This document shows, in pieces, positions 17,363-29,300 of a DNA stretch of 46,829 bases. The notes beneath the pieces were generated by a model that was not told the origin of the DNA, made no database searches, and was given only the letters and a program-made list of their open reading frames with translations. This DNA comes from Bacteroidota bacterium (GTDB lineage Bacteria; Bacteroidota; Bacteroidia; Flavobacteriales; Flavobacteriaceae): contig JAEYZX010000078.1 of the NCBI GenBank assembly GCA_023427845.1, positions 1 through 46,829 of the forward strand. Reading direction: 5' to 3'. The position numbers were made by a program, and so were the translations under genes. Numbering within the stretch: position 1 is the stretch's first letter; each line of letters begins with the position of its first letter.

Positions 17363-17662
17363 GGCTTCGAAATTACTTGATGGCGTATAGATTACGATAC
17401 TTAAACGACATTGTAAACGTTTCAATATCAAAAGCTAAAGTATGAAAATCCTTTTTACGTTGTTTATCGTTGCCGCAATTTCTTCGCCGCCGAGACCGTT
17501 CGTCCAGCGATTGTCGTCATAAGGATACGAACGAGAGCGAACGGGCGAAGTGATGACATAAGATTGAATTATCTCACAACGGGAATCAGAACACCATCCT
17601 CAGCCCCGATCGAGCCGACCCGAGGCCGACGGAACACGAGGGTTTGTGCGATGCCCGTGCTC
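17363..17662. other. Gene-free spacer with a signal-peptide-like remnant and nested inverted repeats
   Basis: A 26-codon frame (17442-17522, plus strand) begins MKILFTLFIVAAISS like a signal peptide and then stops, consistent with a decayed exported-protein gene. Right after it come nested inverted repeats: CTTCGCC (17482-17488) with GGCGAAG (17544-17550), enclosing CGTTCGT (17497-17503) with ACGAACG (17527-17533). The rest, up to the mpl stop, is GC-rich and shows no gene. Confidence 0.5.
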
Positions 17663-19018
17663 CTACTTCACCAGCGACTTGACCTCATCAAAATCGAGTC
17701 CGCCGTAATTCCCCGAACTCATCAGCAGCAACGCCGATTCGTGAAGGTCAAGATTAAAAAGGTACTTCTTGAAATCGTCGGGATTTGTATAAATCAGAAG
17801 ATCATCGCGTTTGAACGCATTAGCGATCTGCTCATAGGATATGTCGTCGAGCTTTTTGATTTTAACGGCGTCGGGCGAATAGAATACGACGGCAACATCG
17901 GCACGGTCGAGCGCACCTTCATATTCCTTTAAAAATTCGGGGTTCAGCGAACTATAGGTGTGCAATTCAAGGCAGGCGACCAGTTTGCGGTTTGGGTATT
18001 GTTCCTTCACGGCTTTAGTCGTCGCGGCGACTTTACTCGGTGAATGCGCAAAATCCTTGTATGCAACGGTGGTGCGGCCTTCGGCAATTTTTTCAAGACG
18101 TTTTGACGCGCCTTTAAAACTCGCGATAGCTTCATAAAAATCGGCTTCATCTACACCCATGTTCTGGCAGATCCATTTCGCACCTGCGAGGTTGTTCAGG
18201 TTGTGCGCGCCAAAGACTTCAATTGGCATAGGCCCTTCGGGAGTTTCGAGAAGCGTGACGCCATTTTCGACTTTATAATCGGGAGTTGAATACGGAATTT
18301 TTCGGATTGGATTTGTGGCGGCTTCGGCAACGCGTTTCACTTCAGGATCGTTTTCGTTGTAAACGAGAATTCCGCCATTCGTTATTTTCCCGATGAATAT
18401 CTTAAACTGTTCGACATAATTTTCATATGTCGGGAATACATTGATATGATCCCATGCAATCCCTGAAATGAGTGCTATATTAGGTTGATAAAGATGAAAC
18501 TTCGGTCGACGGTCTGTTGGCGATGACAGGTATTCGTCGCCTTCAAGTACGATGAAATCATTGTCTGACGTGAGGTGCACCATCGTATCGAAACCTTCGA
18601 GTTGGGCGCCAACCATATAATCGACAGCGATATCGTGAAAGTGCATTACATGCAAAATCATTGACGTAATCGTGGTTTTTCCGTGCGAACCTCCGATGAC
18701 GACGCGTGTTTTATTGCGTGATTGTTCGTACAGAAATTCGGGGTACGAATATATTTTGAGTCCGAGCTCCTGCGCTTTCAAAAGTTCGGGATTGTCGGCT
18801 TTTGCGTGCATTCCGAGAATTACCGCTTCGATGTGTGATGTGACTTTCTCAGGAAACCAGCCCATTTGTTCCGGTAGCAATCCTTTGCTCTGAAGCCGGC
18901 TTTTCGACGGTTCGAAAATTGCATCGTCGCTGCCGGTTACTTGGTATCCTTTATTGTGCAGTGCCAATGCTAGGTTGTGCATGGCGCTTCCGCCGATGGC
19001 GATGAAATGTGTACGCAT
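17663..19018 (-). CDS. mpl: Mpl-type murein tripeptide ligase (Mur ligase family)
   Basis: A 451-residue cytoplasmic Mur ligase. The N-terminal Rossmann domain begins HFIAIGGSAMHNLALAL with the motif VTGSDDAIFEPSK. The ATP loop is IGGSHGKTTITSM (residues 108-120), and central-domain motifs include VLEGDEYLSS and SGIAWDHINVFPTY. The C-terminal ligase domain has YKDFAHSPSKV. The TGSDDAIFEP-type start and the length fit Mpl, which joins recycled L-Ala-gamma-D-Glu-meso-Dap to UDP-MurNAc, better than MurC. A -7-like CAAAAGTA (read TACTTTTG on the minus strand) at 19049-19056 may be its promoter. Confidence 0.85.
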   Translation of the reverse strand: MRTHFIAIGGSAMHNLALALHNKGYQVTGSDDAIFEPSKSRLQSKGLLPEQMGWFPEKVTSHIEAVILGMHAKADNPELLKAQELGLKIYSYPEFLYEQSRNKTRVVIGGSHGKTTITSMILHVMHFHDIAVDYMVGAQLEGFDTMVHLTSDNDFIVLEGDEYLSSPTDRRPKFHLYQPNIALISGIAWDHINVFPTYENYVEQFKIFIGKITNGGILVYNENDPEVKRVAEAATNPIRKIPYSTPDYKVENGVTLLETPEGPMPIEVFGAHNLNNLAGAKWICQNMGVDEADFYEAIASFKGASKRLEKIAEGRTTVAYKDFAHSPSKVAATTKAVKEQYPNRKLVACLELHTYSSLNPEFLKEYEGALDRADVAVVFYSPDAVKIKKLDDISYEQIANAFKRDDLLIYTNPDDFKKYLFNLDLHESALLLMSSGNYGGLDFDEVKSLVK

Positions 19019-19201
19019 GGAAAATGATTCAAATTATAATGACGTTATCAAAAGTAGAAAATCTACCGGGATTCACGCAGATTTATTGGTCGATATGCCT
19101 TCTGCAACGTAAATACGAAATGTAATGCTTTAATTGTTAAATGAGTAGGAATTTTACACACGCGATATCAATTTAACGCACATTATCGGTAAAATTGGTC
19201 G

Positions 19202-19223
19202 TTTACCTAATCTTTTAGGTAAA
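19202..19223. promoter_or_regulatory. Inverted repeat upstream of the T9SS adhesin-like gene
   Basis: Perfect 7-bp arms TTTACCT and AGGTAAA are separated by 8 bp, about 70 bp before the start codon at 19290. The size and symmetry suit a regulator-binding site, but no regulator is assigned. Confidence 0.35.
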
Positions 19224-19289
19224 ATCCAGTCAACGTGGTAAATTATGAGATTTTGATAGTAAGCTCATTTTTAAATTTTAAATACCACA

Positions 19290-22200
19290 ATGACACTACT
19301 TTACCCAAACTTCCGTCAGGCATTTTACTTATCAATATTTTTCAGTCTCCATGCATTTTTCGCATTTGCGCAGCCTGCAAATAACAATTGCGGGACCGCA
19401 ACGCTTCTCACGGTAAATTCGGGAACGACCTGCTCAGCAATAACTAATGGCACAACTGTAAATGCGACACAATCGCAGGCGGGTTGTGTGGGAACTGCAA
19501 ATGATGATGTTTGGTTTCGTTTTGTGGCTACCGGTACCAATCATGCCATTACCGTTACACCAAATTCTTTGTACGATGCCGTGGTTCAGGTGTTCTCAGG
19601 TTCGTGCGGCGCGCTCAGTTCTATTGCCTGTCAAGACAATACTTTGGGTTATGAGACCGAGAATGTGAGTTTATCAGGACTAACAGTGGGCAGCACTTAT
19701 TATGTAAGAGTCTACAGCTATTACAGCAGCACCTCCGATAATGGAACCTTTTCAATTTGCGTAACGACACCGTCTACGGGTGGATATTGTTATCCTTCCA
19801 GCAGCAGTAGCGCCACACGGATTGTTTCATTTACTGCTACGGGAGGACTTGCAAATACGATAAATAACACGAGTGGATATTCGCCGGGCGGTTACGGGAA
19901 TTACACTTCAATGGTGGTGTCGCAATATCCATCAGGAACGATAAATTTTTCGGCCGATATCAATGGCAATTACAACTCGGCCGGGATAAGGATATGGGTG
20001 GACTGGAACCACGATCTGGATTTTACTGATGCTGGCGAAACTGTATATTCTTCAGGCGGTTATGTTTACGGCGCGACAGGAAGTTTCGCGGTTCCTGCGG
20101 GTGCAGCGACGGGGAACTATCGGATGCGGATACGTGCCGATTACTGGGCGCAAAATCCTAATTCCTGTGGAGCGATCGACGAAGGTGAAGCCGAAGATTA
20201 TACATTGAATGTTGCGTCGAATTTATGCGCTGCGCTACCCGGCGGACTTAACGTCAACGGTATCGGAGCAAATTCGGCAACCATTAACTGGACTGCTGCC
20301 TCGCCGGCACCTGCGTCAGGCTACTATTATTATTATTCGACCAGTTCGACACCACCTGGAATTTTGTCGACAGGTTCAGGATCTGTGGCAGCGGGTGTAG
20401 TAACTGCAGATTTAAGCGGACTTGCCGCAACGACCACCTACTTCGTATGGGTCAGGTCGAACTGTGGTGGTGCAAATGGAATGAGTGCATGGGCGGGGCC
20501 TGTTTCTTTCACAACAGGAATGCTAACCACCGGAGTATCAATCTGTGCCGGGGAATCAGGAAACCTGACCGCGTCGGGTTCTTGTATGACTAGCATAAGT
20601 GTGGGCAATACGATTAACGGGTCCTGGAATGCAGTAAGTGATCCGATTGCGGCGCAGATAGAAATTGGCATGGAAAACTCGGACGCGTGCGCATTCGATT
20701 CTGAAACTGCCAATTATACCACATTTAATTTTACGGTAAGCGCCACTGGAAGCTACACCTTCACGATGGCGCCGAACGCCGCCTATGACGGTATGGGTTA
20801 TATAGTGGTTGCACCGTTTACACCCGGAGTGTGCGGAAGCGGGACCTGGGTGGTAGGAGATGACGACAGCAGCAATGTATCGCTCGAACCGTCGATGACT
20901 GCCGTATTGTCAACAGGCGTAACCTATACATTGGTGTCTACAGTTTTTGGATTTTCAAACATAACGGTCACCAACTCTTATCAATGGAATATAGCCACCT
21001 CAAGTGGTGGAACCGTGATGACAGGAGCACCGGGAATCACGCAATGGTACACGGCTGCTACAGGTGGCACCCCAATAGGAACCGGATCGACTTTTAACCC
21101 CGTTGGTGTTGCAGGAAGTGGACTTTCTGATACAAATACCGCCGGAACGACTGTGTATTATGCTGCATGTTCTGGGAATCCGACTGTTCGAACACCAACC
21201 GAATTTAGCATCGGCGCGCCAACAGCAAGTATCTCGGCCACAGGATCGTTGTGCGAAGGTAATGCAGCACTCGCGATTGAATTGACCGGAACCCCACCAT
21301 GGAGCATCACATATACCAACGACATTGGCGATCCACCAGTAACCGTAAGCGATATTGTGGCTAGTCCGCACATTATCTCTGTGAGTCCGTCTGCAAATGC
21401 CAACTACACAATAACTTCTGTGGGTGATGCGATCTGTGCGGCCGGAACGCCTAGTGGCAGCGCAGGATTCTCGTCGGTCGTATGGACCGGTTCCACGAGC
21501 GATTGGAATTCACCCGGAAATTGGAACACCGGATCGGTTCCCACAAGCGCTGATTGCGTAGTCATTTCCGCTGCGGCAAATCACGCGGTCATTAGCGGTG
21601 CGGTTGATGCAGTAGCCGGTCAGTTGGTTGTTGAAGATGGCGGGCGACTCGAAATCATCGACGCGCGAACCTTAACCGTTACCGATGGCGTAACCGTAGC
21701 AACAAACGGAATTTTTAACATCGAAAATGGTGCGAGTTTAGTACAGATCAATGATGTGCCCAATAGTGGCACGGTCAACATAAAACGCAATGCGAGCATG
21801 CGCTTGTACGATTTCACTTATTGGAATTCACCCATCACTGCTGCATCGGGATTTACTTTGGGGGAATTTGCTCCGGCATCACCAGCAGATCAAATATTCA
21901 GCTGGACAACAACTATAGGCGGTAATAATGGTAATTGGACAGCTGAAAGTCAGTCATCAGTTATGGATCCGACCCGCGGATATATTATACGGGCTCCTGG
22001 CGGAACACCGCAAAACTTCTCAATCCTGCATTCATACACCTTTGTTGGTACGCCGAATAACGGAAACATTTCGATGCCGATTTCATACGGAACCGCAGCG
22101 GGCGATGATGACCAGTGGAACCTGCTGGGCAATCCGTATCCATCCGCAGTTTCGGTAGCTGACTTTTTATCGGCGAATTCCTCCGTATTGGATGAAACCA

Positions 22201-23150
22201 TCTACTTATGGACGCATAACACATTACCGGACACGGCAAATCCAAATCCATTTTATGGTGAATTTTACAGCAATTATTCTGATAGTGATTATGCCACAGT
22301 CAACAGTCTTGGCGGGGTTGCGGCATGTGCGACATGTGAGATACCGAATGGATATATTTCGTCAGGACAAGCATTTTTTATAAAAAGCAAGGAAGTGCCC
22401 GGTGTGGCAGTATTTAATAACAGCATGCGGACAGCATCGAATAACACTCAATTTTTCAGGAGCAATGCGGCCGCTAATTTGCCGGCAGAAAAACATCGCA
22501 TTTGGCTCAACATGACCAATACAACCGATACGTTCAACCAAATTATGATTGGATTTGTTGACGGGGCGACATCGGGATACGATTCCGGATACGACGGTTC
22601 GCGGCTTTCTGCGAGCGACATGACTTTTTATTCTGTTATTCCGAATGAGCGGCTGGCAATTCAGGGCCTTCCGTTGCCATTCAATGAGCAGATTATGATT
22701 CCACTTGGATTCAATGCACAAAGTGGTCAATACGAAATCGGGATTGAAAAACTGGATCCATTTTTCAGCGACCGGAATATTTATCTCGAAGACTTGCAGA
22801 ATGCAGTGATACACAACCTAAAGGAAAACCCGTACACTTTTAATACAACGGGCGGAAGGTTTGATGACCGGTTCGTGTTGCGGTTTACAAGCAATCTGCT
22901 TGACAATGGTTCGATCGGAAACAACAACCTTTCAGTTATACTGAAGAACGGTATTTTCTCGCTAAAATCGACTCATCCAATTGCCGACGTTAATGTGTTT
23001 GATGCTGCCGGAAGATTGGTGGAGACGCTATTACCTTCGGTGGCAGAATCTGAACATAGCTGGCCCTTTAAATTTGCCCAGGGAACTTATATAGCCAAAA
23101 TCAATATGCTTGATGGATCAACGGAGACGAGGAGAATATTGAATTATTAA
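19290..23150 (+). CDS. Large secreted multidomain protein with T9SS C-terminal sorting domain
   Basis: A 1286-residue exported protein. A signal peptide ends near FFAFAQ (about residue 28). Residues of about 30-165 form a beta-rich domain with paired cysteines (NNNCGTATLL, FSICVTT). A GEVED-type domain follows (about 220-310, WVDWNHDLDFTDAGETVY to EGEAEDYTLNV), and then a fibronectin type III domain (about 314-410). The middle holds further Ig-like and beta-helix-like segments (LTVTDGVTVATNGIFNIENG near 790). The last 75 residues look like a type A T9SS sorting domain (VNVFDAAGRLVETL, GTYIAKINM). It is probably a surface adhesin or binding protein; no catalytic motif was seen. It ends before an intrinsic terminator. 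Confidence 0.85.
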   Translation: MTLLYPNFRQAFYLSIFFSLHAFFAFAQPANNNCGTATLLTVNSGTTCSAITNGTTVNATQSQAGCVGTANDDVWFRFVATGTNHAITVTPNSLYDAVVQVFSGSCGALSSIACQDNTLGYETENVSLSGLTVGSTYYVRVYSYYSSTSDNGTFSICVTTPSTGGYCYPSSSSSATRIVSFTATGGLANTINNTSGYSPGGYGNYTSMVVSQYPSGTINFSADINGNYNSAGIRIWVDWNHDLDFTDAGETVYSSGGYVYGATGSFAVPAGAATGNYRMRIRADYWAQNPNSCGAIDEGEAEDYTLNVASNLCAALPGGLNVNGIGANSATINWTAASPAPASGYYYYYSTSSTPPGILSTGSGSVAAGVVTADLSGLAATTTYFVWVRSNCGGANGMSAWAGPVSFTTGMLTTGVSICAGESGNLTASGSCMTSISVGNTINGSWNAVSDPIAAQIEIGMENSDACAFDSETANYTTFNFTVSATGSYTFTMAPNAAYDGMGYIVVAPFTPGVCGSGTWVVGDDDSSNVSLEPSMTAVLSTGVTYTLVSTVFGFSNITVTNSYQWNIATSSGGTVMTGAPGITQWYTAATGGTPIGTGSTFNPVGVAGSGLSDTNTAGTTVYYAACSGNPTVRTPTEFSIGAPTASISATGSLCEGNAALAIELTGTPPWSITYTNDIGDPPVTVSDIVASPHIISVSPSANANYTITSVGDAICAAGTPSGSAGFSSVVWTGSTSDWNSPGNWNTGSVPTSADCVVISAAANHAVISGAVDAVAGQLVVEDGGRLEIIDARTLTVTDGVTVATNGIFNIENGASLVQINDVPNSGTVNIKRNASMRLYDFTYWNSPITAASGFTLGEFAPASPADQIFSWTTTIGGNNGNWTAESQSSVMDPTRGYIIRAPGGTPQNFSILHSYTFVGTPNNGNISMPISYGTAAGDDDQWNLLGNPYPSAVSVADFLSANSSVLDETIYLWTHNTLPDTANPNPFYGEFYSNYSDSDYATVNSLGGVAACATCEIPNGYISSGQAFFIKSKEVPGVAVFNNSMRTASNNTQFFRSNAAANLPAEKHRIWLNMTNTTDTFNQIMIGFVDGATSGYDSGYDGSRLSASDMTFYSVIPNERLAIQGLPLPFNEQIMIPLGFNAQSGQYEIGIEKLDPFFSDRNIYLEDLQNAVIHNLKENPYTFNTTGGRFDDRFVLRFTSNLLDNGSIGNNNLSVILKNGIFSLKSTHPIADVNVFDAAGRLVETLLPSVAESEHSWPFKFAQGTYIAKINMLDGSTETRRILNY

Positions 23151-23182
23151 CACTGGCACTTAATTTCATAATCTAAAATTAC

Positions 23183-23208
23183 AAAATCCACTTCGGTGGA
23201 TTTTTTTT
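23183..23208 (+). terminator. Intrinsic terminator after the T9SS adhesin-like gene
   Basis: A 9-bp stem AAAATCCAC / GTGGATTTT with a TTCG tetraloop is followed by a run of T to 23208. It lies 33 bp after the stop codon. Confidence 0.9.
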
Positions 23209-23338
23209 ACCTATTATTATGCATGTCCATTAAGTAAATCCAAATTAATATAGTACCGCAAAGACAGAAGTAAGAGACGATTAATCATTCATTCCAACCT
23301 TTTTCCAAATTATGTACTCCATATAAGAAACGTCGAAC

Positions 23339-26300
23339 ATGAAAAAAACCATACTCCTTATTTTTTTGACAGTCACCTCTACTTTACTTGCTCAGGATTA
23401 CAAAACGAAATGGGAAAAAGTTGAGGAATACGAAAATCTTGGCAAAATCAAATCGGCCGCAAAAGTGGTGGATAAAATCTATAGCAAAGCCGTCCGCGAC
23501 AACAGCCAGCCACATATCATCAAAAGTTTTATCTATAGTTTAAGATATATCCACGTCCTTGAAGAGGATGCGCAGACCATGATTGTGGGTTCGCTTAAAA
23601 ACGAGATTGCAAAGGCACCTCCGGCCACAAAAGCTGTGCTGCAACTCTTTTACGCAAAATCGCTTCAGGAGTACCTGCAGCAGAACCACTATAGAATCGA
23701 AAGGCGCACCTCTACCGAGCTGATTGGCGAAAATTTTCACACGTGGAGCGCAACCGACTTTGCGGCGACAATCGACAGCCTTTTTGCGGAAATGCTCAGC
23801 CAACCCGAAATTTTGAAATCCACGCCGCTTCAGGATTATGAATCAATATTCGAGATTTCTTCCTCCAGCCATGAAGCCGATTTATATAGTTTTATGTTAC
23901 TCGAAAATATTGCGTATCACCAATCGTCAATAGGCCGGGTATACCGCGTGCGTACTGGATATGCAGGGTATGGGGAAGTGTTATATAGTAGCAGCGAAAC
24001 ATTTACAAAATGGGATGTTTCGGCTGTTTCTGAGACCAAAGTGAGAATGATTCTTGAGTTTTATCAGCAGCTTGAAAAACATAAGCCTACCGGATCCAAT
24101 ATCATAGCCCGAATTGATTTTGTCCGTAATTATTTACTCAATGACAACGATCGATATGTTCGCTCGCTGACTCAACTTCAAAAGCATACTTCCTCAGTTG
24201 AAACACTTCAGAAAATACTTTATAAAAAAGGATTTACGTATCGGTCAATGGCAAATAAAAACGCCGCAGTAAACTACAACCAAATGGCACTATCGGCTTT
24301 GGACAGTGTTTTAGCCTATAAAGAAGAAACAAATACCCATCATTTGGCTGTCACAATGAAACGCGAAATTTTACAGAAACGGCTTTCGATGGAAATGGAG
24401 CAGTTTACATATCCGGGACAAAACAACCGCGCCCGCATAGAGTTCCAAAACATCAACTGTATTGAAATGCGTTATTACGAAATAGACCAAAAGGAAATGG
24501 GAATGCTTTCTACAAAAAAACGTGACAGCATTCAATCTGCAATAGTTGCATCGCGTTTGCCGATCGTTAGTGCAACACATCTTCTTCCAAAAATTGATGA
24601 TTACTTTGCACGTACGACCGACATTCTACTTCCGAATCTACAATTGGGGAACTATTTGGTTGTTGCGAAAAATCTTGATATCGATAACACAGATTCAAAA
24701 CAAGCTTATACTGCAATAACAGTTACTAATCTGGCCGTTGCAGCTTATAAGAAAGAGAAAAATAGTTATTACCAGGTAGTTGATCGAAAATTTGGCTTCC
24801 CGATCCCGGATGCATTGGTGTCGGTAAAGGGATCCAGTCAGATTACCAATTCTGAAGGCATCGCGATACTAAGCGAAACTCCGTACAATTATAATAATCG
24901 TGTTACAATAGCCAAAGATCAGGATACTATAATCATGTGGAATAACGCACGTGAACTAGCAGCCGAAGACGACGATGAAGATTTTCGATCTAAAGTTACC
25001 TTATACCTGGACCGCGCAATTTACCGACCCGCGCAAAAGGTATTCTTTAAAATTATTGCGGCAAAGAAAATCAAATTTAAACCTGAAATTCTGCCACAAA
25101 TGCAATTTAAACTACAAGTCTCAGGGCCCGATGACAACGAAGTTTTCGCAACTCACTTTACCACAAATGATTTTGGATCGTATTCAGGCGAATTCACTTT
25201 GCCTGAAAATTTAACCGGCAGATTTTACATCTCGGTCGAAGAACCGGATAATATTGAAGTTGATCAGGAAAATGATGAACATCCTTTTTGGGATTACACT
25301 GATTTGGAAGATGCGCATCTCTTTTTTGATGTCGAGGAATACAAGCGCCCGAAATTTGAAGTCACATTCGAGCCAATCAACGGCGAACAGGCAGTAAACG
25401 AGAAAGTTTCGGTAAACGGCAAGGCGACCGCCTTTGCCGGAAGCACCATTACAAATGCAAAAGTAAATTACCGCGTCCAACGTAACGTCTTTAACAAGCT
25501 AGCTCATTACCCGATAAATGAAGAGACTATTTCATCAGGCACAACCGAAACAGATTCGGAAGGCAAATTCACGGTTGAGTTCATTGCTGAAACGCCAAAT
25601 AATGTCGAACAGCAAGAACTTCCCGTATTTCAGTATGTTGTTATTGCCGATGTAACCGACATCAATGGAGAAACAAGATCTGCTTCAACATCATTAAAGC
25701 TTGGATACCATTCGCTGCAATTGGAACTGGATATCGCGACATCACTCCAAATGAATACGCCGGTCGAAGCAACGCTTAAAAGTACAACGCTGAATAATGA
25801 ATTTCTTCCCGCCATCGGCGAACTTACATTGAAGTTCATCGACTGGGAAACTGCTTTCAAGAAAAGGACATTTGGTGAACCGGACATTGACCCGTTCACA
25901 AAAATTGAATTTAATCGACTGTTTCCATATGAGCAATATAAAATATCAACTTCCGATGAAGATTCGGGCGAACTAATTTTTACGAAGAAAATCAATACCG
26001 CTATTGACAAGACTTCTGAACTGAATTTTAAAAAACCGGGCATTTACCGCCTGATATTTACTGCTGTTGATTCGAAAGGAAATCAGGTTTCGACCGATAA
26101 AATAATTGAAGTAGAGTCGCCCGCAGGCAAGATGTCGCAGTTATTAACTTTAAAACAACTTAACTCCAATCCGAAAAAAGACGGATTTGTCAAGTTGGCC
26201 GTGACATCGCAGGTAAAATCGCTGCATCTATTCTATGCCTCACGCACCGACACCGACCTTACAAATGGACATGTATTCCTTGATAATTTTAAAACGACAA

Positions 26301-29300
26301 TCAATATTCCAATTAATGGCGAATACACCGGACCGCTGATCCTATCCGTAAATACAATTTTTGATAATGAATTTTTTGCCGAATCGATTGAGATAATGAT
26401 GAAATCGGATATAGTACCTCAATTTGAAATAGAAACCTTCCGAAACAAAATCGAACCTGGAACTGCCGAAAAATGGACGTTCAAGCTCGTTGGCACTCAG
26501 GCTGAATCGGAAGTACTGGCATCGATGTACGATGCTTCGCTCGACCAGTTTACGATGGAAAACTGGGATAACCCCGATTTCGATTTGCGATCGAGTTATC
26601 CGTCGCACAGGGAATTTCTCGGCAATTATCCAGCGAGCCTATATGTACATTTTTATACAACTTACACCGTGCCTGCATACACAAATGAAAACGACAAGCT
26701 CCGTACATTCGGATTCAGTTTGACCGAAATCCCAAAATGGAACGTTGATTATGTCGCAAAAACACGAAAAAAGATAAAAATTCCACGAAACGCATCGTTG
26801 ATCCGCGGTGTGGTTTCTGATCACACAGGGCCAATTCCAGGTGCGAATGTTGTAATTCAGGGTACAATGCGAGGTGTGCAGACCGATATTGATGGTTTTT
26901 ATGAAATAGCGGCTGCTCCCGGCGAAGTTTTGGTGTTTTCATATGTTGGGATGACTGATTTTTCCGCTACAGTTGGCGCACTCAAAATAATAAATGCGAC
27001 CCTTGATGAGGGAGTAATACTTGGAGAGGTCGTGGTAACTGCATTGGGGATACGCCGAAAAGCGGACAAAATTACATCATCCTATCACGTCGTCAGCAAC
27101 GAAGAGCTGGCGCAAACCGGTAATCAGAATGCTGTGCAGTTATTACAAGGAAAAGTTGCAGGATTGCAGATTAACACAACAAACAGCACAGCAAGCGCAG
27201 TGGTTTTCCGCGGAGCCCGCTCACTTACAGGAAACAACCAGGCACTGGTGGTGATAGATGGTAAAATAGCATCACTGCAGACACTCGAACAAATTCCGGC
27301 GACGTCTATCCAAAGCATCTATTCGCTAAATGGTTCCGAAGGGGCTGCAATATATGGAAGCGACGGCGTAAATGGGGTAATTATCTTAACCACTAAAAAA
27401 GCTGCGCATCAATTAATTTCGATTCAGGCGCGAAACAATTTAGCAGAAACCGCATTTTTCTTTCCCGATTTAAAAACCGATGCCGCCGGCCGGGTCAGTT
27501 TTAGTTTTACATCACCTGAGGCGCTGACACAATGGAAACTACGAATGTTGTCGCATACCAAACACCTTGACATGGCCTACCTTGAAAAAATGGTCGTGAC
27601 ACAAAAGGAATTGATGATAATCCCAAACCTTTCACGGTTTGTGCGCGAAAAAGACACAATCGTAATCAGCACTAAAATCTCAAATCTTACAAGTACCAAA
27701 AAGCTTGGAATGGCATCGTTGCAATTATTCGATGCGTCAACCATGCAGGCCATAGACGCTGAAACAAGTAATTTGCAAGCGATTAAAAGTTTTGCAGTCG
27801 AGGCCAACGGAAATTCGTCAGTCAGTTGGAAAATCTCAATTCCGGATGGTCTGCACGGACTCCAATATCGAATCGTCGCTAAGTCAGGTGCATCTTCCGA
27901 CGGTGAGGAAGCCCTAATTCCGGTACTGACAAATGATATGCTCGTAACTGAAACGATTCCGATTTGGGTCGGGGAAAACAGTAAAAAAGAATATGAATTT
28001 ACTAACCTGCGGGACAATACTTCGGCAACACTTCGAAATCATCAATTCACGTTCGAATATACGTCGAACCCGACATGGCTTGCGATTCAGGCACTCCCTT
28101 ATCTGATTGAATACGAACACGAATGTTCTGAGCAAACTTTCGCACGTTATTACGCAAATGTACTCGCTGCAAAAATCATCACCGACAATCCGAAAATAGC
28201 TTCGATATTCGACGAATGGAGAAAAGAAAACCCAGTTGCTAAACTTGAGCGAAACAAAGAACTCAAATCGATTTTGCTTGCTGAAACTCCGTGGGCAAAT
28301 GATGCACGGTCCGATGCTGAAAAGAAACAAGCCCTGGCGCTGCTGTTCGATCTAGCAAGTATGAAAGAGTCGGAACAACAGATACTCCGTAAGCTTGGAG
28401 AGTTGCAGACTTCGTCCGGCGCATTCGCATGGTTTAAAGGCGGAACAGAAAACGAATACATTACGCGTCACATCGTTGCTGGACTCGGACATCTCGGCAA
28501 GCTTACATCCGATACAGAACAATTTGCAGGCATTCTCCAAAGTGCACTTTCGTATCTTGATGGTAAGTTCATCGAGGGACGGCAGAAAGCGACCTCTAAT
28601 GATACTCCGGATGTTTTACATTATCTGTACATGCGCAGTTTTTTCGTGAACGATTATCCGATTTCCGAAAAACTAAATCCATCGGTAAAAATAACACTGG
28701 AATCTGTTGCGAACAACTGGCTGAATCTTCCCCTTTACCAAAAAGCAATGGCAGCTCTGGCACTCCAACGTTTCGGTAAAAAAACGGAAGCGCAAAAGAT
28801 AATCGAAAGCTTTAAGGAGACTGCCTCGAATAATGAAGATTGGGGAATGTACTGGATCGAAAACAAACCGGGGTACTATTGGTATCAATCGCCAATAGAA
28901 ACGCAGGCCTTGATTATGGAATCGTTCGGCGAGGTAACAAATGATACCAAGTCGATTGATGCGATGAAAGTCTGGTTGTTGAAGAACAAGCAAAATAAAA
29001 ACTGGCCAACGACCAAATCGACTACTGAAGCCATATATGCGTTGCTGACACAGGGAACCGATTGGAACAATGTAAAGCACGATAGTAAAATCAATATCGG
29101 CGACCAAACGTTACTGACAAAAAAATTAGCGCAAACCGAAAAAGAAGCCGAAACAGGTTATATCCACTTAACCTGGAATCAGCATGAGATTACAAACGCA
29201 ATGAGTAAAATCTCGGTTCAAAACAATTCTGAGGTCCCAACATTTGGCGGTGTCTACTGGCAGTATTTCGAAGACCTCGATCAGATCAAAACCAGCGATA

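Noticed and set aside
17564..17932. Open reading frame of 122 codons on the plus strand
   Set aside because: More than two thirds lies antisense to the 3' end of mpl, and the product looks random.
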